From: Clostridia bacterium
GTDB lineage: Bacteria > Bacillota > Clostridia > Christensenellales > QALW01
Reading direction: 5' to 3'
Length of the DNA stretch: 46,173 bases
Assembly: GCA_017502165.1 (NCBI GenBank)
Contig: JAFVVO010000001.1
Coordinates: 1 to 46,173 of the forward strand
Shown here: piece by piece, positions 21,932 through 30,170 of the stretch
Numbering within the stretch: the stretch's first letter is position 1
Layout: every line of letters starts with the position of its first letter
Translations under genes and position numbers: made by a program
The notes under the pieces: generated by a model
Told to the model about the DNA's origin: nothing
Seen by the model: only the letters and a program-made list of their open reading frames with translations
Database searches by the model: none

Positions 21932-24212
21932 AATAAGTTGTAAGAGTAAATTCTGCGTTTTCGGGAATTATGCTTTCAACCTTAATTCCTTCAGGCACAA
22001 GCAACTCAAAGTGCTTTTTGCCCTCAACTGTGGAACATTTTGAAACCATAAGTCCTTTAGGCGTAGGTGTTACGCAAGTAAAGCGTTCCATATTGCCGTA
22101 AGGCTGATATAAAATGCTTTCAAAGCCCTTGCCGTTAGTTCTGATACCGCCTACGTAAGCGCTGAGAAGATACGTGCAGCCTGCGCTCCAAGCGTGAGCA
22201 GGAACTCTCCAACGAACAGTATCGTTGTTATTCATAAACTCCCAGAAGGTTTGGGCGCCCATTTTAAGCATAGTGCCCCAAACTCTGCGGATAAGCTCCA
22301 TGGCGCTGTCTGCTTCGCCTAAAAGGAAACGTGCTTCTGCTTCGTAGGTGCACATTAAAGGTGAAATAGTGGTGTTACCGCCACGAGTGTGGCTGATATG
22401 CTTGCTTAAAATTGCAGAGCCGTAGGGTGACCAGTTTTCTCTCTCTAAGGTGCGCATAACCTTTGTCGCTCTATCGCCCTCTGCTATACCGAACAAAAGT
22501 GCCAATGCGTTACCGTCCTGGGGAATAAAGCTTGTATCGTAAGAATCAAGATATGCTCCAACCTCTTCGGACCAAAGGTGCTCGTTAATAGCCGTTTTTA
22601 TCTTTTCGGCAAGAGCACGCCAAGCTTCAGGCTTGCCTTTGCCTAATGCTTCGCCCATTTCAGCCATACAAATAAGACTTCTATATAAAAGAGCGTTAAC
22701 CAAGGGTTTTTCGCCTAAGCGGTCACAGGAACAAGTATATTCAACTGAACCGCTTACATTATAGAATGCGCCGCCAAAGATGGGGAACTGATAAACAAGG
22801 TTTTTACTATTTAACTTACCGATAGTCCAATCAAGACAGATAGTAAGTTCATCAAAATACTTATCAGCAAGTTTAAGGTCGTTATTATAAACAAAATAAT
22901 TGTGAGCAGTTATAATTCTCCATGCAGGATATTCCCACAAGCCTACGTTACGGGCAATTTTATCAAACACAATGCCACCGTTATCTGCAATCTCGGTATG
23001 TGAAAGCGATGAATCGGTTATTGACATATCACCAAAGGCATATTGGTCAATAAGCGCCGCAATAATGCCGTCGCCCGAGAAGAACTTCATTTCAGTTCTT
23101 GGACAGCTTTCATATTCCTCGTGCTTATTAACGTGAAGAGTATATTTACCTACCTCCCAAGCCTTGTTGAGCATTTTATCTTCGCAGTTGAACCAGCCTG
23201 CCTGGGAATAAGGCATTAAGCTTAAACGAACGCGGACTGAAAGCAGGTGAACCGTTGTAAACTGACCTTCAAAATGCAAACGCAGGAAGCGGAATGCTCT
23301 TCTGTGGTTAAGCATTACCGTGTGACGTCCTTTTTTAAGGGGAGTTCTGATTTGAAGATTCGTTACCCAGCCTTTGTGACGGTTTTCAAGGAAAAGGTCT
23401 TCCGCATGCTCGGAATAATCAAAACGCGCTTCAAAGGCGGTGTCCTTATCAGCCTCATATTCAATTTCAAGGTAGCCTACTTGAATTCTTCCAAAATCAA
23501 AGAACGCGGTGGGAAGAGCGCTGTCATCAAAAAGCCAAACTGCACCCATATCGCTGATTCGGCTCGTTAAGGTGCCGTCAGGAAGAGTGTACATATTGGA
23601 ATTGAAAACCTTTTTGGGGTACGCGTACTTTGCATAGCAATTCTTTGTGTAATTAACATAATCTTCACCTGCAAAAGAAGCAACTGCCTCGGGAATATCA
23701 AAGCCCTTATACTCGTGCCAGATTGCCGCCGATTTCCACAAACGGTCATATTCAGCTACGGTTATATCCGAGAAGTAAATAGTTTCGGTCTGACCGTCGT
23801 CTGAAGTAAGTGCCCAGCTTTCGTCGGTAACAAGAGTAGTTCTCTCATTGCCTGAAATAAACTCCATTTCTGCCGCAACGGAAGAAATGATTGCGCCGCG
23901 GCGAGCGCGGATTTCCTCACCTATTATCTGATGATAATGGTCGCCAAGCTTAATGGTAATTTCATTTTCTCCCTTTTTTATTAAAGAAGTACATTCAAAA
24001 TATGCAACTCTGCCTGCGTATCTGCCGGTAGTACCTTCCAAAAACTCACCGTTGATATATACGCCGCAAACGCCCATAGCTTCAAAGCGGATTGCCGCAA
24101 GCTCGGGAAGTACATCAATATTAAATTTTTTAGTGTATTGTGACCATTGGTCACCTGTTCTTTTTACTATACCGATTCTTTTAATATCGGTTAACTGTTT
24201 AATTGCTTCCAT
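21930..24212 (-). CDS. GH78-like alpha-L-rhamnosidase, downstream copy of a tandem pair
   Basis: This 760-residue protein counts from the ATG at 24212 (AGGAG upstream), matching the neighbour's start; longer frames run into that neighbour. N-terminal beta-sandwich domains (YINGEFLEGTTGRYAGRVAYF and GYLEIEYEADKDTAF) lead to an (alpha/alpha)6 barrel. CPRTEMKFFSGDG resembles the CPxRExxGWxGD motif that carries catalytic acids of GH78, and GAQTFWEF matches its TxWE box. No signal peptide is seen, so it acts on imported rhamnosides. It follows its paralogue by 25 bp in one transcript. Confidence 0.85.
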   Translation of the reverse strand: MEAIKQLTDIKRIGIVKRTGDQWSQYTKKFNIDVLPELAAIRFEAMGVCGVYINGEFLEGTTGRYAGRVAYFECTSLIKKGENEITIKLGDHYHQIIGEEIRARRGAIISSVAAEMEFISGNERTTLVTDESWALTSDDGQTETIYFSDITVAEYDRLWKSAAIWHEYKGFDIPEAVASFAGEDYVNYTKNCYAKYAYPKKVFNSNMYTLPDGTLTSRISDMGAVWLFDDSALPTAFFDFGRIQVGYLEIEYEADKDTAFEARFDYSEHAEDLFLENRHKGWVTNLQIRTPLKKGRHTVMLNHRRAFRFLRLHFEGQFTTVHLLSVRVRLSLMPYSQAGWFNCEDKMLNKAWEVGKYTLHVNKHEEYESCPRTEMKFFSGDGIIAALIDQYAFGDMSITDSSLSHTEIADNGGIVFDKIARNVGLWEYPAWRIITAHNYFVYNNDLKLADKYFDELTICLDWTIGKLNSKNLVYQFPIFGGAFYNVSGSVEYTCSCDRLGEKPLVNALLYRSLICMAEMGEALGKGKPEAWRALAEKIKTAINEHLWSEEVGAYLDSYDTSFIPQDGNALALLFGIAEGDRATKVMRTLERENWSPYGSAILSKHISHTRGGNTTISPLMCTYEAEARFLLGEADSAMELIRRVWGTMLKMGAQTFWEFMNNNDTVRWRVPAHAWSAGCTYLLSAYVGGIRTNGKGFESILYQPYGNMERFTCVTPTPKGLMVSKCSTVEGKKHFELLVPEGIKVESIIPENAEFTLTTY

Positions 24213-24237
24213 TTTAACTCCTACCCTTTCCACCAAA

Positions 24238-26520
24238 TCAATATTCAGTAATTTCAAGGGTTGCGCCCTCGGGCAAATATGCGTTAACAAGCGTGTTTTT
24301 AGGAACTAACAGCTCAAACTGCTTCTTTCCGCCAACAGTTTTGCATTTTGAAACGGCAAAACCGCGGGGCAAGGGAACTACGCAGGTAAAGAAATCCATT
24401 TTATCGTAGGGCTCATAATGAATCGTGTCAAAGCCGATGCTTTCGGGGCGTACACCTGCAACGTATGCGCTTAACAAATAAGTACAGCCGCCTGCCCAGG
24501 CGTGAGCGGGAATAGGCCAGGTTTCATTACCGTTATTTGCAGTAAACTCCCAGAAGGTTTTTGCGCCTTTTTTAATCATTGTGCCCCAGGTTCTGCGGAT
24601 AAGCTCAACGGCTGAATCCTCCTTACCTAAAAGGAAGCGTGCCTCAGCCTCGTACATATTCATTACGGGAGAGATGCAACGCACACCGCCTCTGGTGTGG
24701 TCAACCTCTTTGCTTAAAATTGCAGAGCCGTAAGGTGACCAGTTTTCTCTTTCCAAGGTTTCCATAATAGTGTTGGCTCTCTCTTTATCGGCAACACCAA
24801 ACAAAAGTGCCAAGGCGTTACCGTCCTGGGGAACGAAGCCGGTATCGTAAGAATCAAGATATGCGCCGTCCTTTTCGGACCAGAGATTCTCGTTGATGGC
24901 AATCTTTACCTTTTCGGCGAGCTTACCCCAAGCGTCTGCTCTTTCATCTCCCATTATCTTGCCCATTTCCTGCATACACAATAAGCTCTTATATAAAAGC
25001 GCATTGTTCATGGGTTTTTCGCCAAGGCGGTCAAATGAAGAGTTATATTCTATCGATGCGCTGCCGATATGGAATGCACCACATAAAACGGGGTCCTGAT
25101 AAATAAGCTCGCGGCTGTTGGAGCGTTCAATCTGCCAAACAATACATTCAACAAGCTCATCAAAATAACGCTTAATAAGCTCAACATCACCGCTGAATTT
25201 ATAGTAGTTATGAACGGTTATGATTCTCCATGCAGGATAATCCCACAAGCCGCAATGACGCTCAAATTTATCGTGGGCATCACCGCCTGCGCCATCGGGC
25301 TCAGTATGGGAAAGTGAAGTGTTTACCAGAGAATTTTCGCCAAAAACATACTGGTCAATCAGCGCATCAATAACACCGTCGCCTGCAAAGAACTTCATTT
25401 CGTTTCTGGGACAGCTTTCATACTCCTCGTGCTTGTTAATGTGAAGAGTATATTTGCCCATTTCCCAGGCAGTGTTAAGAATTTCTTCGTTGCAGTTAAA
25501 CCAGCCCGTGCGCTCGTGCGCCATCATACGCACCTTATAACGAACGCTGATAACACGCACCGCAATATCGTTTTCAAATCGAAGCTTTAAGTATCTGCCT
25601 GCTCTTCTGTGGTTCAGGCGGATAGTATGTCTGCCCTTTTTAATTGGGGTTGTAATATCAAGATGGCGGAGCCAGTATTCATATCTATTCCCCTCTACCA
25701 AATCGTCAGCCGATTCTGAATAGTCGGTACGCATATAAACCGCGTTATCCTCTTCAGATTCATATTCAAGCTCAATATAGCCTACGTAAAGTCTGTCAAA
25801 GGCGTAGCAAACGTAGGGTCTGGCATCGTCAACGTCATAAAGCCAGGCGTTTTTAGAATTGATTTCACTGCTTGTCAGAGTTCCGTCGGCAAGAGTAATC
25901 ATATTGGTATCAATAACCTTTTCGGGATATGCGTACTCAAGAGGCGGTTGTTTTGCATAATCAACGTAATCCTTTCCTGCAAAGGAGGCAACGGCTTCGG
26001 GAATAACTATTTCCTTTTGCTCCGGCCAAAGAGTTGCCGCCGTCCAGAGACGATCGTATTCTGCAACGGTGACCTCCGAGAAAAATTCAGGCTTGGTCTG
26101 ACCGTCGTCAGAGGTAACCTCCCAGCTTTCGTCGGAAACGATAGTTGTTCTTTTGCCGTTATTTATAAGCTCGATTTCTACTGCAAAAGCAGAAAAATTA
26201 GCGCCTCTGCGGGCGAAAATATTGTCCTTGGTTAAGGGATAATAGTGATTGCCTAATTTAATTTCAATTTTATTCTCGCCCTTTTTAAGACGTGAAGTAA
26301 ATTCAAAGTATCCGATTCTGCCGGGATAACGTCCGGTTATACCTTCAATGAATTCACCGTTAACGTATATGCCGATTACACCCATAGAATCAACTCTCAC
26401 CGCCGCAAAGCAGGGAATCGCTTCAAGGTTGAACGTTTTTCTGTAATAGGACCATTCGTCGCCCGTGCGTTTTACAAGACCGATTCTTTTAATGTCGGTC
26501 AGCTGTACTAACTGTTCCAT
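24238..26520 (-). CDS. GH78-like alpha-L-rhamnosidase, upstream copy of a tandem pair
   Basis: This protein is also exactly 760 residues from the ATG at 26520 behind AAAGGAG. It aligns with the downstream copy almost without gaps (LTDIKRIGLVKRTGDEWS against LTDIKRIGIVKRTGDQWS; ESCPRNEMKFFAGDG; GAKTFWEF). Differences are scattered over the whole length, so the duplication is old and both copies appear functional. The copies may cleave different linkages or aglycones. Transcription starts from the promoter at 26571-26599. Cytoplasmic, with no transporter beside it. Confidence 0.86.
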   Translation of the reverse strand: MEQLVQLTDIKRIGLVKRTGDEWSYYRKTFNLEAIPCFAAVRVDSMGVIGIYVNGEFIEGITGRYPGRIGYFEFTSRLKKGENKIEIKLGNHYYPLTKDNIFARRGANFSAFAVEIELINNGKRTTIVSDESWEVTSDDGQTKPEFFSEVTVAEYDRLWTAATLWPEQKEIVIPEAVASFAGKDYVDYAKQPPLEYAYPEKVIDTNMITLADGTLTSSEINSKNAWLYDVDDARPYVCYAFDRLYVGYIELEYESEEDNAVYMRTDYSESADDLVEGNRYEYWLRHLDITTPIKKGRHTIRLNHRRAGRYLKLRFENDIAVRVISVRYKVRMMAHERTGWFNCNEEILNTAWEMGKYTLHINKHEEYESCPRNEMKFFAGDGVIDALIDQYVFGENSLVNTSLSHTEPDGAGGDAHDKFERHCGLWDYPAWRIITVHNYYKFSGDVELIKRYFDELVECIVWQIERSNSRELIYQDPVLCGAFHIGSASIEYNSSFDRLGEKPMNNALLYKSLLCMQEMGKIMGDERADAWGKLAEKVKIAINENLWSEKDGAYLDSYDTGFVPQDGNALALLFGVADKERANTIMETLERENWSPYGSAILSKEVDHTRGGVRCISPVMNMYEAEARFLLGKEDSAVELIRRTWGTMIKKGAKTFWEFTANNGNETWPIPAHAWAGGCTYLLSAYVAGVRPESIGFDTIHYEPYDKMDFFTCVVPLPRGFAVSKCKTVGGKKQFELLVPKNTLVNAYLPEGATLEITEY

Positions 26521-26570
26521 TTTTTGCTCCTTTTTTGTTTTTGCAAATCCTTTTGCCATAATATAATAGG

Positions 26571-26599
26571 ATTATACCATACCCATTTAGGTATTTCAA
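26571..26599 (-). promoter_or_regulatory. Promoter of the tandem rhamnosidase operon
   Basis: On the minus strand TTGAAA (26594-26599) and TATAAT (26571-26576) are 17 bp apart. The -35 lies inside one arm of the 12-bp inverted repeat. Confidence 0.7.
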
Positions 26600-26653
26600 T
26601 AGATTTTATTTGATTTTTCTGTTAATTTGGTTCATATTTTAATTGAAATACCT
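26589..26653. repeat. 12-bp inverted repeat around the rhamnosidase promoter
   Basis: AGGTATTTCAAT (26589-26600) and ATTGAAATACCT (26642-26653) are perfect complements separated by 41 bp. One arm covers the -35, the other lies upstream, about five helical turns between centres, suggesting a regulator with two sites. Confidence 0.6.
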
Positions 26654-26665
26654 TATTTGATAAAC

Positions 26666-26699
26666 AAAAACACTCTGCAAAAAAGCAGAGTGCTTTTTG
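26666..26699. terminator. Bidirectional terminator after the LacI-family gene
   Basis: CACTCTGC (26671-26678) and GCAGAGTG (26685-26692) form the stem, with A5 and T5 on the two sides. It ends the minus-strand LacI gene before the rhamnosidase promoter. Confidence 0.88.
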
Positions 26700-27719
26700 T
26701 TATTTAATTTCCTTTACCGAATCTCTCTCAATAATATACGGGCGCAAAATAATCTGTCGTGGACTTTGGGTTTTCGTTCTTCCTATATTCTCAATGAGCC
26801 GTGAAATTGCAAGATCCGCAAGTTCAGAAATAGGATGGGCAACGCTATCAAAACGGGGATTCGATATGGCGCCTAAATCGTACCCGTCGGAGCTTATAAT
26901 TGATATATCCTCGGGAATTGTAAAGCCTTTATTTTTCAGTGCATTTATAACGCCCGTTGTCATAATGTCGCTCTGGACATAAATGGCAGTGACATCTTTG
27001 AAAAGCTTTTCGTTTTTGCAAATGGTATCAAACGCACTTTGATAAGAGCATTCACCCATTAGAACAAAATCATTTCTCGGTGTAATTCCTGCCTCCTCCA
27101 AAGCATGAACGTAACCGTTTGTTCTGTCTTCAAACTCGCGCCAGGGGCTTGTTAAAGTAATGATATTTCTGTGTCCCTTATCAAGTAAATGCTTTGTTGC
27201 CAAATATCCTCCCGCATAGTTATCCGTATCAATCATATCAACCGCTTCAAAGGAATTGCGCGAGCAATGCAGCAGATAAATATGCGGTATTCCCATTTCA
27301 CTTAAATATTGATTTATCGCATCGTCAAAATGACGGTGCATAATAATAAACCCATCGATAAAATTCAGTTTTAGAAATTCGCGAAGTCTGTCCATACTTC
27401 CCACTTCCTGCGATGAAATGGGAAGCCTGATGGTATAATAATTTTTCTTTGATGCTTTGCTTATAAGTTTGCCTATTGTGTAGTTAATAAAAAGGTCGTC
27501 AAAAAACGGTCGGTCTTCTACCAGAATTCCTATAACCTTGTGTTCTCCTGAGAAGAAAGTCTTTCTTCCTTTTTTATGCTCCACGTATCCGTATTGAAGC
27601 GCTAACTTCCGTATTTTTTCCTTAGTTTCAAAGGAAATAGACGGATGGTCGCTCAAGCTGCGTGAAATCGTTGATTGGCTGACTCCCGCCAGCCTTGCCA
27701 ATTCGCTTGTAGTTATCAT
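26700..27719 (-). CDS. LacI/GalR-family transcriptional regulator, likely of the inositol operon
   Basis: This 339-residue protein begins ITTSELARLAGVSQSTISRSLSDHPSIS, the LacI helix-turn-helix and hinge (1-60), followed by a periplasmic-binding-like sensor domain (VIGILVEDRP, then DNYAGGYLATKHLLDKGHRN, and ISIISSDGYDLG). These repressors let go of DNA on binding a sugar. It is transcribed away from the iol operon with 211 bp between them, and a palindrome lies just downstream of the iol -10. It could also act on the rhamnosidase operon behind it. Classical iol regulators (IolR) are often DeoR-type, so a LacI type is a variation. Confidence 0.9.
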   Translation of the reverse strand: MITTSELARLAGVSQSTISRSLSDHPSISFETKEKIRKLALQYGYVEHKKGRKTFFSGEHKVIGILVEDRPFFDDLFINYTIGKLISKASKKNYYTIRLPISSQEVGSMDRLREFLKLNFIDGFIIMHRHFDDAINQYLSEMGIPHIYLLHCSRNSFEAVDMIDTDNYAGGYLATKHLLDKGHRNIITLTSPWREFEDRTNGYVHALEEAGITPRNDFVLMGECSYQSAFDTICKNEKLFKDVTAIYVQSDIMTTGVINALKNKGFTIPEDISIISSDGYDLGAISNPRFDSVAHPISELADLAISRLIENIGRTKTQSPRQIILRPYIIERDSVKEIK

Positions 27720-27756
27720 TTTTCCTCCCCAAAGTCTATTTTGTTTTCTTACCTAT

Positions 27757-27785
27757 ATTAAAGCAGATTTTTGCATAAAAGGCAA
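27757..27785 (-). promoter_or_regulatory. Promoter of the LacI-family gene
   Basis: On the minus strand TTGCCT (27780-27785) and TTTAAT (27757-27762) are 17 bp apart. GCATAAAA and TTTTATGC (27773-27797) form a nearby dyad over the -35. Confidence 0.5.
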
Positions 27786-27813
27786 GCATTTTATGCGTAA
27801 ATTATGCACAACT

Positions 27814-27842
27814 TTGCATTGATTTTTGCGCTAATTTATGAT
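27814..27842 (+). promoter_or_regulatory. Promoter of the iol operon
   Basis: TTGCAT (27814-27819) and TATGAT (27837-27842) with a 17-bp spacer, about 90 bp before the first gene. Confidence 0.55.
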
Positions 27843-27847
27843 TAAAT

Positions 27848-27863
27848 AAAATCAAGTGATTTT
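27848..27863. promoter_or_regulatory. Palindrome downstream of the iol -10, candidate LacI-type operator
   Basis: AAAATCA-AG-TGATTTT has 7-bp arms in perfect symmetry and starts 6 bp after the -10. This is the classical place for a repressor of the divergent LacI-family type. Confidence 0.5.
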
Positions 27864-27930
27864 TGCGGATTTTCACGCATAAAAACCGCTTCTCAACAGT
27901 AAAAAAATTTCCATCTAAGGAGGAAAATTT

Positions 27931-29100
27931 ATGGCAAAAACAGTTAACGCCGCAGTTCTTACTGCACCGGGTTGTGTTGAAATTCAACAGTTCCCCTATC
28001 CTGACGTTCTTCCCGAAGGCGGAGCCATTATCCGTACGGAACTTTCCGGCATTTGCGGAACTGACAAGCACACCTTTAAGGGTGAAATCCGTCAGTACGC
28101 AGGCACCGCCCAGGAAATCTCAACACCCTTCCCTATTATTCAGGGACATGAGAACGTTGGTATTATTGAAGAAATTACTAAAGAAGGCAGCAAAAAACTT
28201 GACTTTGACGGCAACGAGCTTAAAGTTGGCGACAGAGTTGTTATGTGCCCCGACACCTCTTGCGGAGAATGCTGGTTCTGTAAGCACATTCCCGACTATC
28301 CTTGGTGTAACGACATCCGTTCCTACGGCAACTCCTTCTCTTGTGCAAATCCCCCTCATCTTTTCGGCGGATTTTCAGAGTATATGGCAATAACAAATAA
28401 AGTTAAACTTTATAAAGTTCCTGAAGGAATGCCCCCCGAGATCGCAGTTTTTGCAGAGCTTTTTGACGTAACATACAGCCTTGACAAAGCAAAAGAGCTT
28501 TATGCCTTTGACGGTGAAGGCTTTGCCTTTGGCGACACCGTTGCAATTTTAGGTGCAGGTCCTTTAGGCATTATGCATATGATTAAGGCTCGTATGCTTG
28601 GCGCCGATAAAATTATTATGACCGACACAAGCCAATTCCGTCTTGATATTGCAAAGCAGTTTGGTGCTGACGTTACCCTTTGTCTTGCAAACACCACCGA
28701 AGACGAGCGTGTTGACCTTGTTAAACAGTTAACCGGTGGCAGAGGTGCTGACGTGGTTGTTGAATGCGCCGGCGAACCCGAGGCATTCCCTGAAGCATTA
28801 CGCATGGTACGTAAGGCAGGTACTATTTTAGTTGTTGGTAACTTCGTTGACGTTGGCCGTGACGTTGTTCTTAAGCCCCACGAAATCTGCGCTAAGAACG
28901 TTCGTATTTTAGGTATGAGCAACCACTCAATTTCAGGCTACAATCCTTCAATGCGTATGATGCAGCGATATCAGAACCAATTCCCCTTTGAAAAATTGAT
29001 CACCCATCGTTACGCTCTTAAAGATGCAAAGGAAGCTATCCTTAAATCAATGGATTACAGTCAGTGTATGAAGATCGTTATCGATCCCTGGAAAAAATAA
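27931..29100 (+). CDS. Zinc-dependent medium-chain dehydrogenase, first gene of the inositol operon
   Basis: This 389-residue protein has the zinc alcohol dehydrogenase pattern: SGICGTDKH (catalytic Cys), QGHENVG (His-Glu), the four structural-zinc cysteines between CGECWFCKH and YPWC, and the Rossmann motif AILGAGPLGIMHM near residue 210. AAGGAGG precedes the ATG. It probably oxidises a polyol or inositol isomer to a ketone with NAD+ and so may feed IolE from an isomer other than myo-inositol. It starts the operon, with iolC 19 bp after its stop. Confidence 0.88.
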   Translation: MAKTVNAAVLTAPGCVEIQQFPYPDVLPEGGAIIRTELSGICGTDKHTFKGEIRQYAGTAQEISTPFPIIQGHENVGIIEEITKEGSKKLDFDGNELKVGDRVVMCPDTSCGECWFCKHIPDYPWCNDIRSYGNSFSCANPPHLFGGFSEYMAITNKVKLYKVPEGMPPEIAVFAELFDVTYSLDKAKELYAFDGEGFAFGDTVAILGAGPLGIMHMIKARMLGADKIIMTDTSQFRLDIAKQFGADVTLCLANTTEDERVDLVKQLTGGRGADVVVECAGEPEAFPEALRMVRKAGTILVVGNFVDVGRDVVLKPHEICAKNVRILGMSNHSISGYNPSMRMMQRYQNQFPFEKLITHRYALKDAKEAILKSMDYSQCMKIVIDPWKK

Positions 29101-29119
29101 TTCTTTAGAGGTGAAAAAT

Positions 29120-30154
29120 ATGAAATATATTGAGTTTGACTCAAGCCGCCCATTTGACCTTGTACTTTTAGGCAGAGTTGCTATTGACTTTAACCCCGCT
29201 TATAACGATCAGGTAAAAGAAGAATTCAAACCCCTTAAAGACGTTCACGTTTTTGAAAAGTTTGTTGGCGGGTCTCCTGCAAACATTGCAGTAGGCGTTA
29301 ATAAGCACGGTCTTAAAACAGGTTTCATCGGTAGAGTTTCCGACGACCAGTTTGGTGACTTCGTTACTGAATATTTTGCCGTGCGCGGTATTGACGTTTC
29401 ACAGATCACCCGTTGCGTGAACGGTGAAAAGTTAGGTTTAACCTTTACCGAAATGCTTTCACCTAAAGAAAGCAGCATCTTAATGTACCGCAACTGCATT
29501 GCCGATCTTCAGCTCTCAGTTGAAGACATTAACGAAGACTACATTAAAAATACAAAAGCACTTTTAATTTCAGGTACTTCTTTGGCGGAAAGCCCCTCAA
29601 GAGAAGCTGCTATCAAAGCCGCTATGCTTGCAAAGAAAAACGGCACAAAGCTTATTTTTGATATTGACTACAGAGCTTATAATTGGAAAAATGACGATGA
29701 AATCTCCGTTTACTATTCCATTATTGCAAAAGAAGCCGATATTATTATGGGTTCCCGTGAAGAGTTCGATTTAACCGAGAAGCTTATCCGTCCCGGTATG
29801 ACCGACGAAGAAAGCGCTGCTTATTGGCAGAGCAAAAATGCAAAAATCGTTGTTATTAAGCACGGTATGAAAGGTTCTACTGCATATACCTGCGACGGAC
29901 AAAAGTTCTCTATTAAGCCCTTCCCCGTTGTAGCAAGAAAAGGCTTTGGCGGAGGCGACGGTTATGCTGCAGGTTTCTTGTTCGGTTTATTCAACGGTTG
30001 GGAAATTTCCGATTGCCTTGAATTCGGTTCTGCTGAAGCATCTATGATGGTGCGTAGCAACAACTGCTCCGATGACCTTCCTACTGAAGCAGAAGTCAGG
30101 GCATTTATTGCCGAAGAAAAAGAGCTCTATGGCGAAATGATTGCCAAAGTTTAA
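29120..30154 (+). CDS. iolC: 5-dehydro-2-deoxygluconokinase (IolC)
   Basis: This 344-residue PfkB-fold kinase uses the ATG at 29120 (GAGGTG upstream); a GTG three codons earlier sits on that site. It shows RPFDLVLLGRVAIDFNP, FVGGSPANIAVGVNKHGLKTG, and the ATP/catalytic segment FGGGDGYAAGFLFGL near 275-290. IolC phosphorylates 2-deoxy-5-keto-D-gluconate at position 6. Gene order with iolD and iolB directly downstream supports this over other sugar kinases. The aldolase that should split its product is not in the window. Confidence 0.92.
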   Translation: MKYIEFDSSRPFDLVLLGRVAIDFNPAYNDQVKEEFKPLKDVHVFEKFVGGSPANIAVGVNKHGLKTGFIGRVSDDQFGDFVTEYFAVRGIDVSQITRCVNGEKLGLTFTEMLSPKESSILMYRNCIADLQLSVEDINEDYIKNTKALLISGTSLAESPSREAAIKAAMLAKKNGTKLIFDIDYRAYNWKNDDEISVYYSIIAKEADIIMGSREEFDLTEKLIRPGMTDEESAAYWQSKNAKIVVIKHGMKGSTAYTCDGQKFSIKPFPVVARKGFGGGDGYAAGFLFGLFNGWEISDCLEFGSAEASMMVRSNNCSDDLPTEAEVRAFIAEEKELYGEMIAKV

Positions 30155-30170
30155 TTTTAGAGGTGGTAAA

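Noticed and set aside
21930-26520. One rhamnosidase copy as a pseudogene
   Set aside because: Both copies are full length, with intact motifs and good ribosome sites.
18722-28922. Numerous antisense and out-of-frame open stretches within tkt, the rhamnosidases and the dehydrogenase gene
   Set aside because: They follow from codon bias in the real genes; none has a ribosome site and family likeness.
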